Below are positions 1-11,990 of a DNA stretch of 64,000 nt, in pieces; the first letter of the stretch is position 1; each line of letters starts with the position of its first letter. The notes beneath the pieces are model-generated. The model did no database searches. It had not been told where the DNA came from and worked only from the letters and a program-made list of their open reading frames with translations. Source of the stretch: Halicephalobus mephisto (lineage: Eukaryota; Nematoda; Chromadorea; Rhabditida; Panagrolaimidae); assembly GCA_009193035.1 (NCBI GenBank), contig SWDT01000124.1, positions 248,001 to 312,000 on the forward strand. The letters run 5' to 3'. The translations under genes were made by a program, and so were the position numbers.

Positions 1-149
1 TTGATGTTTATTCCGAAAATTATTTAGGGATTAGTGTTTATATTTAACCATTTTAAAAGGAAGCAGACACGCGGTAAATTAAAAAAATAAATCCGTAAGA
101 CCTTTTACCCGATTTAGGAAGGGAGTAAGAGTTCTGAAATTGTCTGCTG

Positions 150-880
150 AAATAAATGAGTTTTGTTTTTTCTTATTTTTCGATTTTCTAAATTCTCAAA
201 AAAGAGGAAATAATTTCGTAGAAATTCAGATGGTTGACTTACTTTAAGAATTGTAAAAAGTCTAAAATTAGTTATTGAAATAAAATAATTTTATATTTTT
301 CCGTGTTTTTTAATTTCTTAGAAAGGAAGAAGTAATTTAAATACGATAGTCATAGGAAGGAAGACCTTTGGTCTACTTCAGGCTTTGTTGTAAAAGTTCT
401 AAAATCAGTCATTGGTGCAAAAAAAAACTGCATTTTGAAGTATTTTTATTTTTTGAGATTTTTTTAAAAAAGTTAAAAAATGATTCTCGAAAAAGATCTT
501 TGATCTGCTTTAAGAGATAAAGCAGTCCAAAATCAGTCATTGGTGCAAAAGAATACTGTACTTTGAAATATTTTTCGATTTTCTGACATTTTAGAAAAGA
601 AGAATTTTAGGAAAATAATTCCAGAGGAAGACCTTTGACCTACTTAAAGATATAAAATAAGAGTTTTATGATTAGTCATTGATACAAAAGAACACTATAT
701 TTTAAAATATTTTTTGATTTTCTGACCTTTTAGAAAGGAAGAAGTAAGTTAGAAAATAACTTTATAGGAAGCCTTTGATTTTGGATGTTTTGAGCTCCCA
801 AAGTAGACTAGACACTGGTGTAAAAGAATACTGTATTTTTGAATATTTTTCGACTTTTAAGAATCTTAGAAATAGAGATC
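150..880. repeat. Diverged tandem array, ~133-bp unit, about six copies
   Basis: A module containing a 'tttttcgattttctgac' block, followed by 'ttagaaaggaagaagtaa' and 'cctttgatctacttt', recurs near 175, 296, 440, 572, 708 and 843. Spacing is 121-144 bp. The copies are well diverged from each other, so the array is old. Confidence 0.6.
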
Positions 881-1385
881 AATAATCTTTTGCTCTGCAT
901 TTTCGGACAAAAAATATTTAGTTAATAAAAAACAAAGTGCCAAATTTGTCATTTTTACAAATTTTGCACGCATTTTATGAAAAAAATGGGTTTTGAAAAT
1001 CCATGGACAAATTTAGTTATGTTTTTTCAACCCAAAAATTTTTCCCGAATTTGGAAAGTTGAAAAATTAAAAATTCGAACACTTATGTTTTGCTTAGAGG
1101 TTGTTCATTGTTGAAGTCTACCTTTTCAAAACTAGGACAAAAGCCTCTGGCGTTTTAAAAATACGTCACTAGTTTGTAGTTTTAAAAGAAATTTCTACAC
1201 ATCTTGTCAAGACCAGTCATTCTTTTTATACTTTGTTTGTAAAACGTAGTTTTTCTTTGAACTTTATCTTTCAACTGTTCTGAGGATAATTATATTTCGA
1301 AAAAGATGGGTTTTGGGAGAGAAAGCCCAGAACACATCAAATTATGTATGAAAAACGAACTATCTCGTCACGACGTATAGCAACC

Positions 1386-2300
1386 GACATGGATTTCTGA
1401 CGTAGTTTTTTAACGTTATCCTTGAATGCAAATTTGACTTTATGTTCTGTCCCTCCTATACTATACCTTCAGTCCAAAATTCAAAGTTTATTCAAAATCA
1501 TATTATTAAAAAATAAAACATTGAATGTTATTGTGAATCTGTCTCGACGTGATTTCTCAGAATCTTTGATTTGAAATAATTTAAAAAGTTCCTATGGAAT
1601 TTTGGAATGGCTTAGTTCAAAAGATCAATCAACCAGATTAGATTTCTGACTTAGCTTTTTAGCATTATCTTTGAATGTAAATTTCACTTTATCTACTTTT
1701 CTGTCATATGTTTAATCCAAAATATGAAGTTAAATAAGAACCGTTCTATTATAAAAAGTAGAATATCAAGCTATACATAAACGGTACATAGTATATAATG
1801 TATCGGTACATTAAAGTGATTCTGGTGTACTGATACATTGAAATAATATATTTATGTACTACCCTGAACTTATGTAGCAGTATATTAGAACTATTTTTTG
1901 TACATGGTAGATAGTATATGAGTATATTTAAACGTCTCTAATATGTCAGACATATTGTGTTCAATGTACTGACACATTCAAACAACACACTTATATATTC
2001 TGTATAGTTTACATATAAATATATTAGAACTACTTTTTGTACATAGTAGATAGTATGTGAACATATTCAAACGTCTCTGATATGTCAGACACATTGTGTT
2101 CAATGTACTGACACATTCAAACAACACACTTATTTATTGTGTTTAATTTACATACAAGTACATTAGAACTATTTTTTGCGTATTACTGGTCTGTCTCGAC
2201 ATGACTTTATACAATCTTTGATTTTAGATAATTTCGAAAGTGTCCGCCGAAGTCTAGAATGCTTCAGTTCAAAAGGTCAAAAAACCTAAATTTAGCTATG
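1386..2300. repeat. Interspersed second-order repeat family
   Basis: A block with 'gatttctgacgtagtttttt' near 1395 recurs in diverged form near 1640. A second block with 'gtctgtctcgac' and 'aatctttgattt' near 1540 recurs near 2190. Between these repeats lies the 139-bp tandem array. Confidence 0.45.
1881..2180. repeat. 139-bp tandem repeat, two full copies plus the start of a third
   Basis: The phrase 'tatattagaacta' starts at 1881 and 2020, and a variant starts at 2159, giving an exact period of 139 bp twice. The units share long identical tracts such as 'cattcaaacaacacactta', so this duplication is fairly recent compared with the neighbouring arrays. Confidence 0.75.
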
Positions 2301-3570
2301 TGAAAATGCTATAAAACTAAAGTCTTTAGCGGAAAACGAATTATTGCCAATTAGGATTTTTATGTGATTATAAAAATTAGCGTTGTTATATTCTTTCGAT
2401 CTGAGTTTTCAGAACTTTCTAGAAATTCTGAAATATGGGATTTCAAATGTTAATTTCGACATAATATATTATAAACGTTAAATTTTGTTACGCCGTTTCA
2501 ATGAATTTTTAGATTTTTTGGGAAATTTCCAAAACTCGATTTCTGATGTTATTCTGAAAATTATGGTATTATAAAATGACAAATAAAAGTTCTTGTAAAA
2601 TTATCCCGACGCGGATTTACATAATATTATAGAAATTTGTAAAATATTTAATATTTTTCCGAAAATCGTATTACTGTAGAAATCAGAAAAAAAGTAGTTT
2701 CGAAATTATCCCGACACGAATTTACATAACATTTTAGAAACTTTGAAAATTATTTTTGATATTAATTCCAAAAAGTTAACGATTTTTGAAACTTTCTAAT
2801 CTTTTAAGATCCCGGAAATTCAATGCCACAGAACTTTCGTCAATATCATCATTTATACTGTAATTCGGTAATTACACATCATGTTGATTCATGTTTTTTA
2901 TTTTTGCAATTGTCTTCTGAAGTTGTTTTTTTGTTTTTAGATTGCTCTTTTCACTCAAAGTCCAAAAACTAATTTCACAAACCTCTTTAACAAAATTAAC
3001 AATTTTTAAGGTTGACCGACCAGACAAATCCAATTCGACCATTATGTTCACTTAAATGAGTTTCTTTTGTTTTTAAACTTTTTTCTAAGATAATTGAATT
3101 GAAACTTTTCTTTTAAAAATTTTTACATATGTCTTCTTCTGTTCCGTCGATGACAGCACTGTATATTTTTCGTAATTAGTCAATGGATGCTTTGAAGGAA
3201 AGCGTCGTGAAAACCGATGTTTTGTATTTTCAAAGTTGGCAATCAAAATTCGACGTCAAAATTTGTGAATTGTGCGAGCTATGATCGTCACTACCGTTCT
3301 CGGGATTATATAAGCTTTACATCTTAGAATAAAAATATCAGATCGAATAGACAAGTTCCGCGGGCTCTGTGTGGAATTTGGATTTTTCTTGTTAAGATAA
3401 CATTTGTAAATTTTTTCCGTTTTGAAAACTTATCTTATTTAAGTTGATAGTTGGAAATTAGCTTGATTTTCTTAATTTAGACATGACCACAAATCACGTC
3501 TTAACATGGAAAATTTAATTTCGATTTTGAACCTTAAAGTCCAACTTTAATAATACAAAGCACGGATTAC

Positions 3571-3666
3571 TAAGGGAGCTTGCCTACAATATGTAAGGCT
3601 TACAGGGGGAAGGGGGTCCCAGAAAAGCGTCATGTAAGCCTTACTTATTTTAGGCAAGCTCCCTTA
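3571..3666. mobile_element. Foldback (hairpin) element, copy 1
   Basis: A 96-bp near-palindrome. The left arm starts TAAGGGAGCTTGCC and the right arm ends GGCAAGCTCCCTTA, with about 30 nearly complementary bases per arm and a G-rich loop containing 'gggggaagggggtcccag'. The flanking TA/TTA would fit a Tc1/mariner-type MITE. No coding capacity. Confidence 0.75.
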
Positions 3667-3694
3667 TAGGTTATTTTAGTTTTTTTTTTTAATT

Positions 3695-3788
3695 TAGGAG
3701 GCTTGCCTAAAATATGTAAGGCTTACAGGGGAAGGGGGTCCCAGAAAAGCGCCATGTAAGCCTTACATATTTTAGGCAAGCTCCCTAA
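3695..3788. mobile_element. Foldback (hairpin) element, copy 2
   Basis: A second copy of the same palindrome, about 30 bp downstream of copy 1 and in direct orientation, with nearly the same loop. Its arms pair better than those of copy 1. Two foldbacks this close could form a cruciform, or a long double-stranded RNA if transcribed. Confidence 0.75.
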
Positions 3789-4039
3789 GATTTCTTCCAG
3801 TACTTTTAGTTCATCAATCGAGCTTCTTGTAGTTTTGTATTTTTAAAATTTGAAATTTCATTGAGCGGAATTATGTATTTTATTGATGTTTTGGTACATC
3901 TGAAAATGACATCAGATGTAGTCTTAATTCCTATCGTAGTAATGGGTGAAGTAATAACTAAAATGAATAATATTTTGTTAAATAAACATTTCCAAAATAT
4001 CTAAAATTCTTGAAAAATTTAAAATTAATTTTTATTTTG

Positions 4040-4200
4040 AAAACTTACTACTGGTAGACATCTTCAAGATAGTGTTTGAAAATCCTCTAAAATTGCAGTT
4101 TTCAGTCACTATCCTGACAGTTCACAATGATACCGGAATTTTCAGGATAGTGTCCAAAGATAATCTAAGTTAATCACTATCCTGACAATTTCTACTGTAA
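4040..4200. repeat. GGATAGTG-core motif cluster, cluster 1
   Basis: Several copies in both orientations of a motif with core GGATAGTG/CACTATCC, extended either to 'cagtcactatcctgaca' or to 'ggatagtgtccaaa'. The same family recurs near 26.0, 48.1, 50.2 and 51.1 kb. Confidence 0.7.
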
Positions 4201-5060
4201 GAATAATTTTTCATTGGATTTTACCCTTTCCAAAAAAACCCGAATATTTTATGGAACTTATTAGAAATTGTTTTTTCTCAGTTTTTATTTTGAAAATTTA
4301 TAACAATGATAGTGACTGAACTAATAAACATTTTTTTTGATAAAAAAATCGCCTTGGATAATGTCCGAAAATTACCCAAATTGTTCAATCATTATTGATT
4401 TTCTTCATTGACAAAAATTAAATAGTGATTTTGAAATAAGCAACTTTAAGAATAAAACCAGACTTTAATTTTTTTTGAATTCAGTTTTATTAATTGTAGA
4501 ACTTTTCAGAATTCTTCTTTGAGACTTTTTTTAGATCATTTTTATTATATATTTTGTTTTTTCGAAATTAATACCAGCTTTGGTTTGTTCGAAGATACTT
4601 TCAGACAGAAAAGTCCGTTTATCTTTGAATTAAAAACATGGATAATTGCCGTCTGGGAGGCTTTGACCAAGTTTCTTCCACTCCTCCAAGTCTGGAATTT
4701 CGAGAATTCTCATTTTCATAATAATTTCGTCATTTTTAAAATTCTGATTTACGAAATGCCAATGTCGAAACCACTTTTATAATTATCATTTATTTTAAAT
4801 AATAAATTTAAAAAATTAAAATTGAATTTTACGTAGTAGTTGTTTTAGGGAAAATTAGATCTCGGAAAGAAAATTGTTTTTTCCGTGGGTAGGTTAAGTA
4901 TCCTTTTAGATGTTGTTTGATATCCAGAAAATCAATTTATTTCAATTGCTTTGATGTATGTTGCGAAATTTTTACGTAAAAAACTAAAATTTCAAAGAAA
5001 TTATTTTTGATAAACTTTTTTGATTACTGTTTTTAAATAAGATTACTGTATACTGTATAG

Positions 5061-5600
5061 TTGTTGGGACAGAAGTTATACTAGAAAGAAAAGTACCTAA
5101 AGAGATAGCTTGAATATCAGAGACTGTAGGATACTGTAGAATATGAGTAAGTCTCGGTTGTGTTTTATGGGAAAAAATATATAAACTGCATCCTTATTGT
5201 TGTAGTAAAGACTACTATTATACTTTTGTTTTCTATCTTAAGAGGTGGTTTTTCATCGGTATAATCCTATCTATTATTAGATTACTGTTGGGACAGAAAA
5301 GTAAACTAGAGAGGACCCGAATAGATAGCCTGAATATCAGGGACTGTGGAATACTGTAGGACATGAGTCAGACCCTCAGTGATCTTCTGTTAGAGTTTAT
5401 ATGGTAATTGTTATCTGTGTCTTACTGTGCTAGTAAAGTGTTCAAAAAACTGCACTAGAAAAAGTGACCCGAAGAGATAACCTGAATATCAGGGAGTATA
5501 GAATACTGTAGAACAAGAGTAGTATTTTCGATTGTTGTTTGTGTTTATATATTTTTACTGCTTACGTCTTATTGTTGAGTAAAGATTAGTAATATCCTTC
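5061..5600. repeat. Diverged tandem array with GAATATCAG module, three copies
   Basis: Blocks 'gatagcttgaatatcag' near 5105, 'gatagcctgaatatcaggg' near 5325 and 'gataacctgaatatcaggg' near 5474 are each followed by 'atactgtag' and later by a 'tattgttgtagtaaag'-type block. Spacing is uneven (about 220 and 150 bp). Confidence 0.6.
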
Positions 5601-6129
5601 CTATTTCTATCTTAACAATAGTATTCTTGGATTTTCTATAATTTATCAAGTGATTTGAAAAGAAAAATTAGTTTTTTTAATTTTATAAACTTTTAAAGTT
5701 TTCAAAATTCTTGTTGAGTTTATTTTTTCGAAATTTTACAGTATTTTTTTTGTACTGCCGTAATTTAGGAGATTTTAAATTTTTCTAAAAAAATGCATAA
5801 AAATGAAGTTTCCATAGTTTTCGATTTTCACGAAAAAGTTACAAAAATTCATGTTAAAACATTTTTCTCAGAATTTTATAGCAATTATTTTCATTTTTCA
5901 TAATCACGATTTCATAATCATGATTTTTTAATTAATTCAATGTTCTTAAACCCCCTCAAAATCACGTACACGCGAAATTCCACAATTTTCGACATTAATC
6001 AAAATATTCGAAAAATTTTTTTTAAAACGATTTTCCACAATTAAATAATAAATATTTTTTTCTTGTTACAAAAATATGGATTTGGAATGTAACAGATATT
6101 TTTAGAATTTTAAAAAACTTACATAAACA

Positions 6130-6590
6130 CAATTTTCGGTTTCAAAAAGGAAGTCCACTTATTCGAAGGGACTTTTTCAAAAAAGTTATTTTTTGTATTT
6201 TTCGAAATTGATATTCAGAATCTGTTTCTGCTCAGCGTTCTTCTGGAGTGAAATAATCGATGAAATCTGCGGAATTTTAATTTATTAAATTTTTACTTTT
6301 AAAAATTAACTAAATAATCATAATCAACTCGAAATTTGCACATGAGTAAAAAAAAATATTTAAATTGTTTTAATTAAAAAAGAAGTATATTAAAAAACGA
6401 TTCAAAAACTAAAATAAGATTTTTTGAAGATGATATAATTTTATATTTTTTTAAATTTGCGCGGTTCAGAAGTGCGTTTAGAAGCAGAAAACGGATTCTG
6501 AATATTCATTTCGAAAACTACAAAGTAGTAACTTTTTTGAAAAGGCCGCTTCGAGTAAATGTACTTCCTTTGTCGGCTAGAAATATCCCA
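6130..6590. repeat. Inverted repeat with ~100-bp arms
   Basis: The arm at about 6145-6245 ('aaaaaggaagtccacttatt' onward) is the diverged reverse complement of the arm at about 6465-6575, which ends in 'aatgtacttcc'. The spacer is roughly 220 bp of A/T-rich sequence. It resembles an old foldback or MITE. Confidence 0.55.
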
Positions 6591-7084
6591 GGATTTTCAT
6601 TAAGATTGTTTTTCAAAATTTTAAATCAAGTACTTTTTTAATTTTTAAAATATTTTTTTGTGTTTTAATTTTTGATGTTTTATGAGTCGTTTAAATAAAC
6701 AAAATTCAATTTCTTTTCTCGCGATAATTATCTTTAAAAATTGTTTTAAATCAAATTTTTAATAGTGTATTTAGTTAATCCTATTTTTTCAAGGTGTTAA
6801 TCCAGGAAAAAACAAAATTTTCTCGGATTAATTAATGACAGTTTCATTTTTTAAAAATTTCGATTGTGTTTTTTTTCATAAATATGTAAAATATTTTTTT
6901 TTGATGACGTATATTTTCAATGATATAATTTGCCATAAATTTTTTATGACTAAAATCTTCCAGAATCTCATGGAAACTTTTGGAATCACTTACATTCGAA
7001 ATTGAAGATTCAGGAAGTTTTTAAAAAGTCCTGGAAATTAATGTTGAAATAAATTTGTAAAACTATTTATTATTAATTTTTATA

Positions 7085-7520
7085 TTTATCAAATTAGAAT
7101 TTTGTGGAATATTTTAGAATTTTGTAGATAATGTTGAAATTTTTAAAATTTTGTTGAAATTTTTAAAATTTTGTTGAAAATTTTCGGGGATTTTGAAAAT
7201 CTTGCGAGAAATTCCGAAACTTTGAAAAGTTGGTAGTAGATTCTCCAAAAATTCTGAAATTTCCTAAAATCTTATATAACATTCTGGATTACTTTATAAC
7301 CTCATGAAAATTTCTGGAACTTTTTAGAATTTTGTAAAAACTTTTCCGAAAATTCTGAAATTTCCTAAAATCTTATATAACCTCCTGGATTACTTTATAA
7401 TCTCATAAAACCATTACAACTTTTTAGAATCTACTGTAGACTTTTAGAAAATTCTAAAATTTCGTAAAATCTTAAATGTACTTTCAGATTCCTTTGAAAT
7501 TTTATAAAAATTTTCATAAC
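7085..7520. repeat. Tandem array around 'attctgaaatttcctaaaat'
   Basis: The block containing 'gaaatttcctaaaatctta' recurs near 7252, 7355 and, diverged, near 7455. Its neighbours 'ggattactttata' and 'aactttttagaattt' recur with it. Immediately upstream, short 'tttttaaaattttgttgaaa' units repeat back to back. Confidence 0.6.
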
Positions 7521-8399
7521 TTTCCGAAATCCACCAAAAACTTAAATTTTCTGAAAACATTAATTTTTAAAATTCTCTGAAAGTGATTGTTATTTCAAAA
7601 CTGTCTTAAAACAAATTTTCGTAATTGTTAATTTTTACAATGATATGATTTTCCTTGACTAAGCAGTTCTGAGGATTTGTTTCAAAAAAATTTTGTAGTC
7701 ATATCCGTTTCTAATATTTATCACAAGATGAATTCGAAATTAACACCTGGAATTAAAAATTTTAGAATTTTTTATAAAGTTTAAAAATTCATGTCAGGAT
7801 ATCTTTGTAAAAATACGGACTTTTTTTAATAATAATTTGGTTTTTTTTTTCGAAAATCGTTTAGCCTAAAATCCGGAAAAATTTTGTTTCAAAATGCCGG
7901 CCATCAAACATGAGTTAAAATGCAATTATTTGTTTTTTCACGAGTCTAAAAAGATTTTCTTTTGACATTTCGAACAATTTTGAAGTTTTGAGGATTTATT
8001 GTTCTTGTCAAATGGATTAAGGAAATGATGAGAAGAATTTTTTTCTTGATTTTTTCCAACTTCCATGTGATTAAAAATGCAAACTACGGCAGCTGGCAAA
8101 TGCCATTCTCGCAAATGTCAATTACGTTCCGATGGTGTTGGATTTTAGGGATAATTGATAAAAGTTTCGAAATAACGTAGAGATTCAGAAATTTAACGCG
8201 CTCAAATGAACGTTAAATTTTTCGTTTTGGGAAATTCCTCGAAGAAAATTGAATATAAAAATTTCCTCACTAGTAAATGTTTTATTTCTAATTTCTAGAA
8301 TCTTCTTGAGGCTTCTAAGAGCCTCTGGAAAGTGATATTTGGAGAAGTTGTTAATTGATTCTCGGCAAGAATTGCGGCAGAGTAAGTATCTATGGAAGT

Positions 8400-8900
8400 T
8401 ACTTCCTCGATTGACGTTGCAGATAGAATTTTTATTGAGATTACGGTTGAAGTTAAAATTGAGGATAGATTAAGATTAAAGTCAAAATTAAAGTTCGAAT
8501 TATAGTTGAATTTAGGCTAGGTTTAAGGATAAATTTGAAAGTAGGGTTACGGCTGGAGTTGAAGATGGATTAAAGTTGAAGTCAAAGTTAAAGTTCGAAT
8601 TATAGTTGAATTTAGGCTAGGTTTAAGGATAAATTTGAAGTTAGGGTTACGGCTGAAATTGAGATCAAAGATAGATTAAGGTTGAAGTCAAAGTTAAAGT
8701 TCGAATTATAATTTAGTCTGGGTTAAGTTTAAGGGTAAATTTGAAAGTAGGGTTACGGCTGAAATTGAGATCAAAAATAGATTAAAGTTGAAGCTAGAAT
8801 TGAAATCAAAGTTTATATAGAAATTAAGGTTATGTTTGAAGTCTACGTTAGGCTTAAAATTGACGTTGAATCTAAGATTAAAGTTAAAGTTCAAGTTCAA
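8400..8900. repeat. ~100-bp minisatellite, three main copies
   Basis: 'gtcaaagttaaagttcgaat' starts at about 8481, 8581 and 8687. The units share 'ttaggctaggtttaagg' and 'gtagggttacggct'. The DNA is built from short 'aagttnaag' words, with purine-rich bias on the plus strand, and creates spurious open frames on both strands. Confidence 0.75.
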
Positions 8901-9402
8901 AATAAAAACATTTTTCAATTTATCATATTCATAATTTATACTCCATTCATTCATCCATTAAGTTTTTTTAACTACTTTCAAATTATTCAAATTTTGTTTT
9001 GGACTTTTACGTCAACTCAATTTGTCATATATTTGTCTGTTTCATTATTTAAATGGTTCATGATAATTTTGTTTTTTGCTACATTTCTGACAATAGAGGA
9101 GTCCAAGCTTGAGTATATAATGTTGTAAATCCAATATTGTGATTGCTTTGAAAACGTTCGATAAAGTGCTATATTTCTATTTTTGTTCCAAATAGTCTTT
9201 TTTGAAAGCACTTCAAAATTAATTTCGACGAATTACTTATATTTTTTATAATTTATCTTTTTGTTGATCCTCAAAACCTTCGTCACGAGATACTCCGTGA
9301 TCCGGAAGGCGATAATTCCACCGATCCAGAAAGATTGTTAATAATTTTAATAAAAATTTCCCAACCGTGTTGAATTTGTATTTTATAACGCGTTTATGGT
9401 GA

Positions 9403-9424
9403 GGTTTAATTACTCAAGTTTGAG
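9403..9424 (+). ncRNA. SL1-like spliced-leader sequence (possible SL RNA variant or retrocopied leader)
   Basis: These 22 bases match the nematode SL1 leader at 21 positions, differing only by C to T at position 12. A match this close is not expected by chance in 64 kb. A normal SL1 RNA has a GT donor directly after the leader; here the leader is followed by TTCG, although a GT occurs one base earlier (9424-9425). Directly downstream, GTTCGAAAT (9424-9432) and ATTTCGAAC (9447-9455) form a perfect 9-bp hairpin, followed by a T-rich tract near 9465. It could be a degenerate SL RNA gene, a divergent SL RNA, or the 5' end of a reverse-transcribed trans-spliced mRNA. Confidence 0.5.
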
Positions 9425-9576
9425 TTCGAAATAAATCAAAAACAACATTTCGAACAATCTTGATAATTTTATTTTTTCAACTACGGCAGGGCTTGCAACT
9501 CAACGTAGTGGATAGAGCCAGAGAAATATATACTAAGCATGCTTTTTGGATATCGATGTTCACATCGGTAGTCAGA

Positions 9577-9820
9577 TACAGTGTTTTCGCGATAAGTGAA
9601 AGTTCACTAAGTGGAAAAGTGCGTTAAATGGAATTCGAAAATGCCATTTGATCTTTAACGTTCCCTAAGTTGAACATTCGGTAACTGAAAAATTACCATA
9701 AGTTTAATATTCGATGACTGAAAAATTACCATAAGTTTAATATTCGATAACTGAAAAATCACCATAAGTGGAACGTTTTCCTGGTCCTTTCAAGTTCCAC
9801 CTATCGCGAGTCTAACTGTG
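9577..9820. mobile_element. Mariner-type MITE with internal 33-bp tandem repeat
   Basis: The left end 'acagtgttttcgcgataagt' and the right end 'tatcgcgagtctaactgtg' are imperfect inverted repeats with TA at the outer edges. They resemble Tc1/mariner ends, whose inverted repeats often begin CAGT. Inside, a 33-bp unit 'attcgataactgaaaaatta...' repeats three times (9676, 9709, 9742). There is no transposase. Confidence 0.55.
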
Positions 9821-11063
9821 CTCTGATCTACTCCGTACCTATGACTATACCGCCCATGGCTGAATACGGGAGCCTTTAATCTTTTTTTATTTTTTTCAAT
9901 ATTGTCCCTTTTAAGAATTTGAAATTTTTATAGCTGTACAAAAACAATAATTAAGGATATCAAGGATATTATGTAAGACTTCTTACACATACGTAGTTTG
10001 TTGTGAAAATTAAATACCGTCATAAGACCATTCAATTGACTTTTTGTTTTTTCAAACACATTGTTCTTGAAGGAAATGTTTATTTTTTTAGGTATGGACT
10101 AATTCGGAAATTAGACGAATTAATTATTCCTCAGACATAGGACTTTTCGTACTAATAGTGTTTTTCCACAAAAAATGTAATTTTTGTCTCGTAACAATTT
10201 CGAAATTTGACAAAAATATAACAATCGTCACATTTTTCATAAATATTTAATTTTTGTGACGAAAATTAAAAAACAATAGTGAAAATTTGCATTTGTTACT
10301 GTACCAAAAATTTCGTTTTTTTATATTTGTAATTCTTTGTTTTTCGAAAACGTTTTGCAAAAAAAATAATTTTTAAAAAATAAATATTTTTATTAACTTT
10401 ATTTTATTAAAACGATGTTGTTAGTTTTCATCCTGAAAACAACTTTTATATTTTCCAGATTTCTTATTGAAGTTTTTTGATTTTTTAAATTTTTGCAATT
10501 TTTTAAAAAATTTTGTAATTTTAGTAACTTGGAAAATTTCGAATAAATTTTTGCAATATTTTTTGGAATTTTTTCGGTATTAAAAATAATAAATTTTAAA
10601 AATTTTTACTCGCAAATCGAATATCAAGAAATTTTTTCTTACGCAGTAACGGCAATTTTCAGCATTGGAATTTTGTTACAAAGTTCATTTTATTTTTACA
10701 AGGAAGTGTTTCTCCTTGAAATTCAGAAAATAAAGTTTACAGTATTTTAAATTCTGAAAAAACGACGAATTTGTTTGAATTTAAAAAATAATCGAAATTT
10801 TTTTGATTTTTACTGACTTTTTGTAATTTCAAAATCAGATTTTCTAAATTATTTTAATTCAACGAATTTTCATTAAATTTTTATAATTTTTTAAAATTCA
10901 AATAAAATTAAGATTTGCTTTTAAAATTCCGGTTTTCGATATAAATAATTTTTATTAAATAATTTAAAATTTAAAGATTTTTATTTTTCAAAAAACCAAC
11001 TTTTAAATTGTAGTAGTCTGTTCGAAAATTAATTTTATTTATTTTTAAAAGCGTTTTTTCACG

Positions 11064-11450
11064 ATTCAAAAAAGCAAAGTTTAATTTTGAATATTTTTGA
11101 ATTTAAAAAATAAACTTCAATTTGGAATATTTTTGAATTTTTAATAATAAAAAAAACAAAGTTTAATTTGGAATATTTTTTAATTTGAAAAATAAACTTT
11201 AATTTGGAATATTTTTGAATTTAAAAAATAAACTTTAATTTTGAATATTTTTGAATTTTTAATAATAAAAAAATAAGGTTTAATTTTGAATATTTTTGAA
11301 TTTTGAACAAAAAAACAAAGTTTAATTTTGAATATTTTTGAATTTAAAAAACAAATTTTAATTTTGAATATTTTTGAATTTTTAATAATAAAAAAACAAG
11401 GTTTAATTTGGAATATTTTTGAATTTTGAACAAAAAAGCAAAGTTGACTG
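11064..11450. repeat. A/T minisatellite of 'tttaattttgaatattttt' units
   Basis: About ten units of 'aaagtttaattttgaatat' plus an AT spacer. Short and long spacers alternate ('aaaaaataaac', 'ttaataataaaaaaa'). The minus-strand open frame it makes is a periodic artefact. Confidence 0.75.
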
Positions 11451-11990
11451 ACTTTAATAAATAAAATTACTAAAATATATTTAATATTCGCCGACTTGCT
11501 GTGATTTGAAAGGGCATTTTTCGTGGGATATTTCATATTTACTAATTTACTTCCGCCTCAGAGTAAATTTCACTTCAATGCTCACAATACTTTTGCTCAA
11601 AATTCTTGTTTCTGTTAATCCTTATGAGTAACTCTTTCGTAGAAAATATTTTCAATTATTTGCTACGGTTCTGGATGTAATTCACACGGAACATTTCCCA
11701 CGAAATAACTACAGTTTGTAAAATTGTTAAAAAATTTACTTTTTTATTATCCAAGTTGCAGATTTCTGTTAGTAGTTTGACATGGGATCTTTTAGCCTTT
11801 AGCCTCAGGATATTTCCATAATTCCTCATTCCTTGCTTGGTCTTCAACTTATTTTCTGTCAAAATAGCTTCGTTAAATATCAATTAGACGAAATGTCTTC
11901 AGAATTCTTAGATTCGAATTTTGACATATTTCATTCGGCGTGTTGTACTTTTTTTCTTTTTTAAATTTGTGATTTTTAGATTGTATAAAA

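Larger units (their letters stand above)
1..11979. other. Gene-poor, repeat-rich AT-rich region
   Basis: I find no convincing gene in these 12 kb. Reading frames here are short, low in complexity, and mostly products of repeats, for example the Asn/Phe-rich frames over 8.7-8.95 kb and the Lys/Phe/Ile-rich frame over 11.2-11.5 kb. One 87-codon frame at 4519-4782 has no splice context or recognisable domain. The stretch holds several diverged tandem arrays, foldback elements and an SL1-like sequence, each listed separately. The parts not listed are AT-rich sequence in which I see nothing specific. Confidence 0.6.

Noticed and set aside
4519..4782. 87-codon open frame on the plus strand
   Set aside because: AT-rich and hydrophobic, no start context, splice partner or domain; length is unremarkable for this composition.
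8706..9128. Overlapping frames on both strands (Asn/Phe-rich and Val/Lys-rich)
   Set aside because: Both follow the ~100-bp minisatellite period and have no domain.
9490..9580. tRNA-like A box ('gtagtggatagagc') followed by 'gatgttcacatc'
   Set aside because: The second box and the stems do not fit a tRNA at proper spacing.
11180..11536. 118-codon minus-strand frame with repeated NSKIFKIK
   Set aside because: Entirely produced by the A/T minisatellite beneath it.
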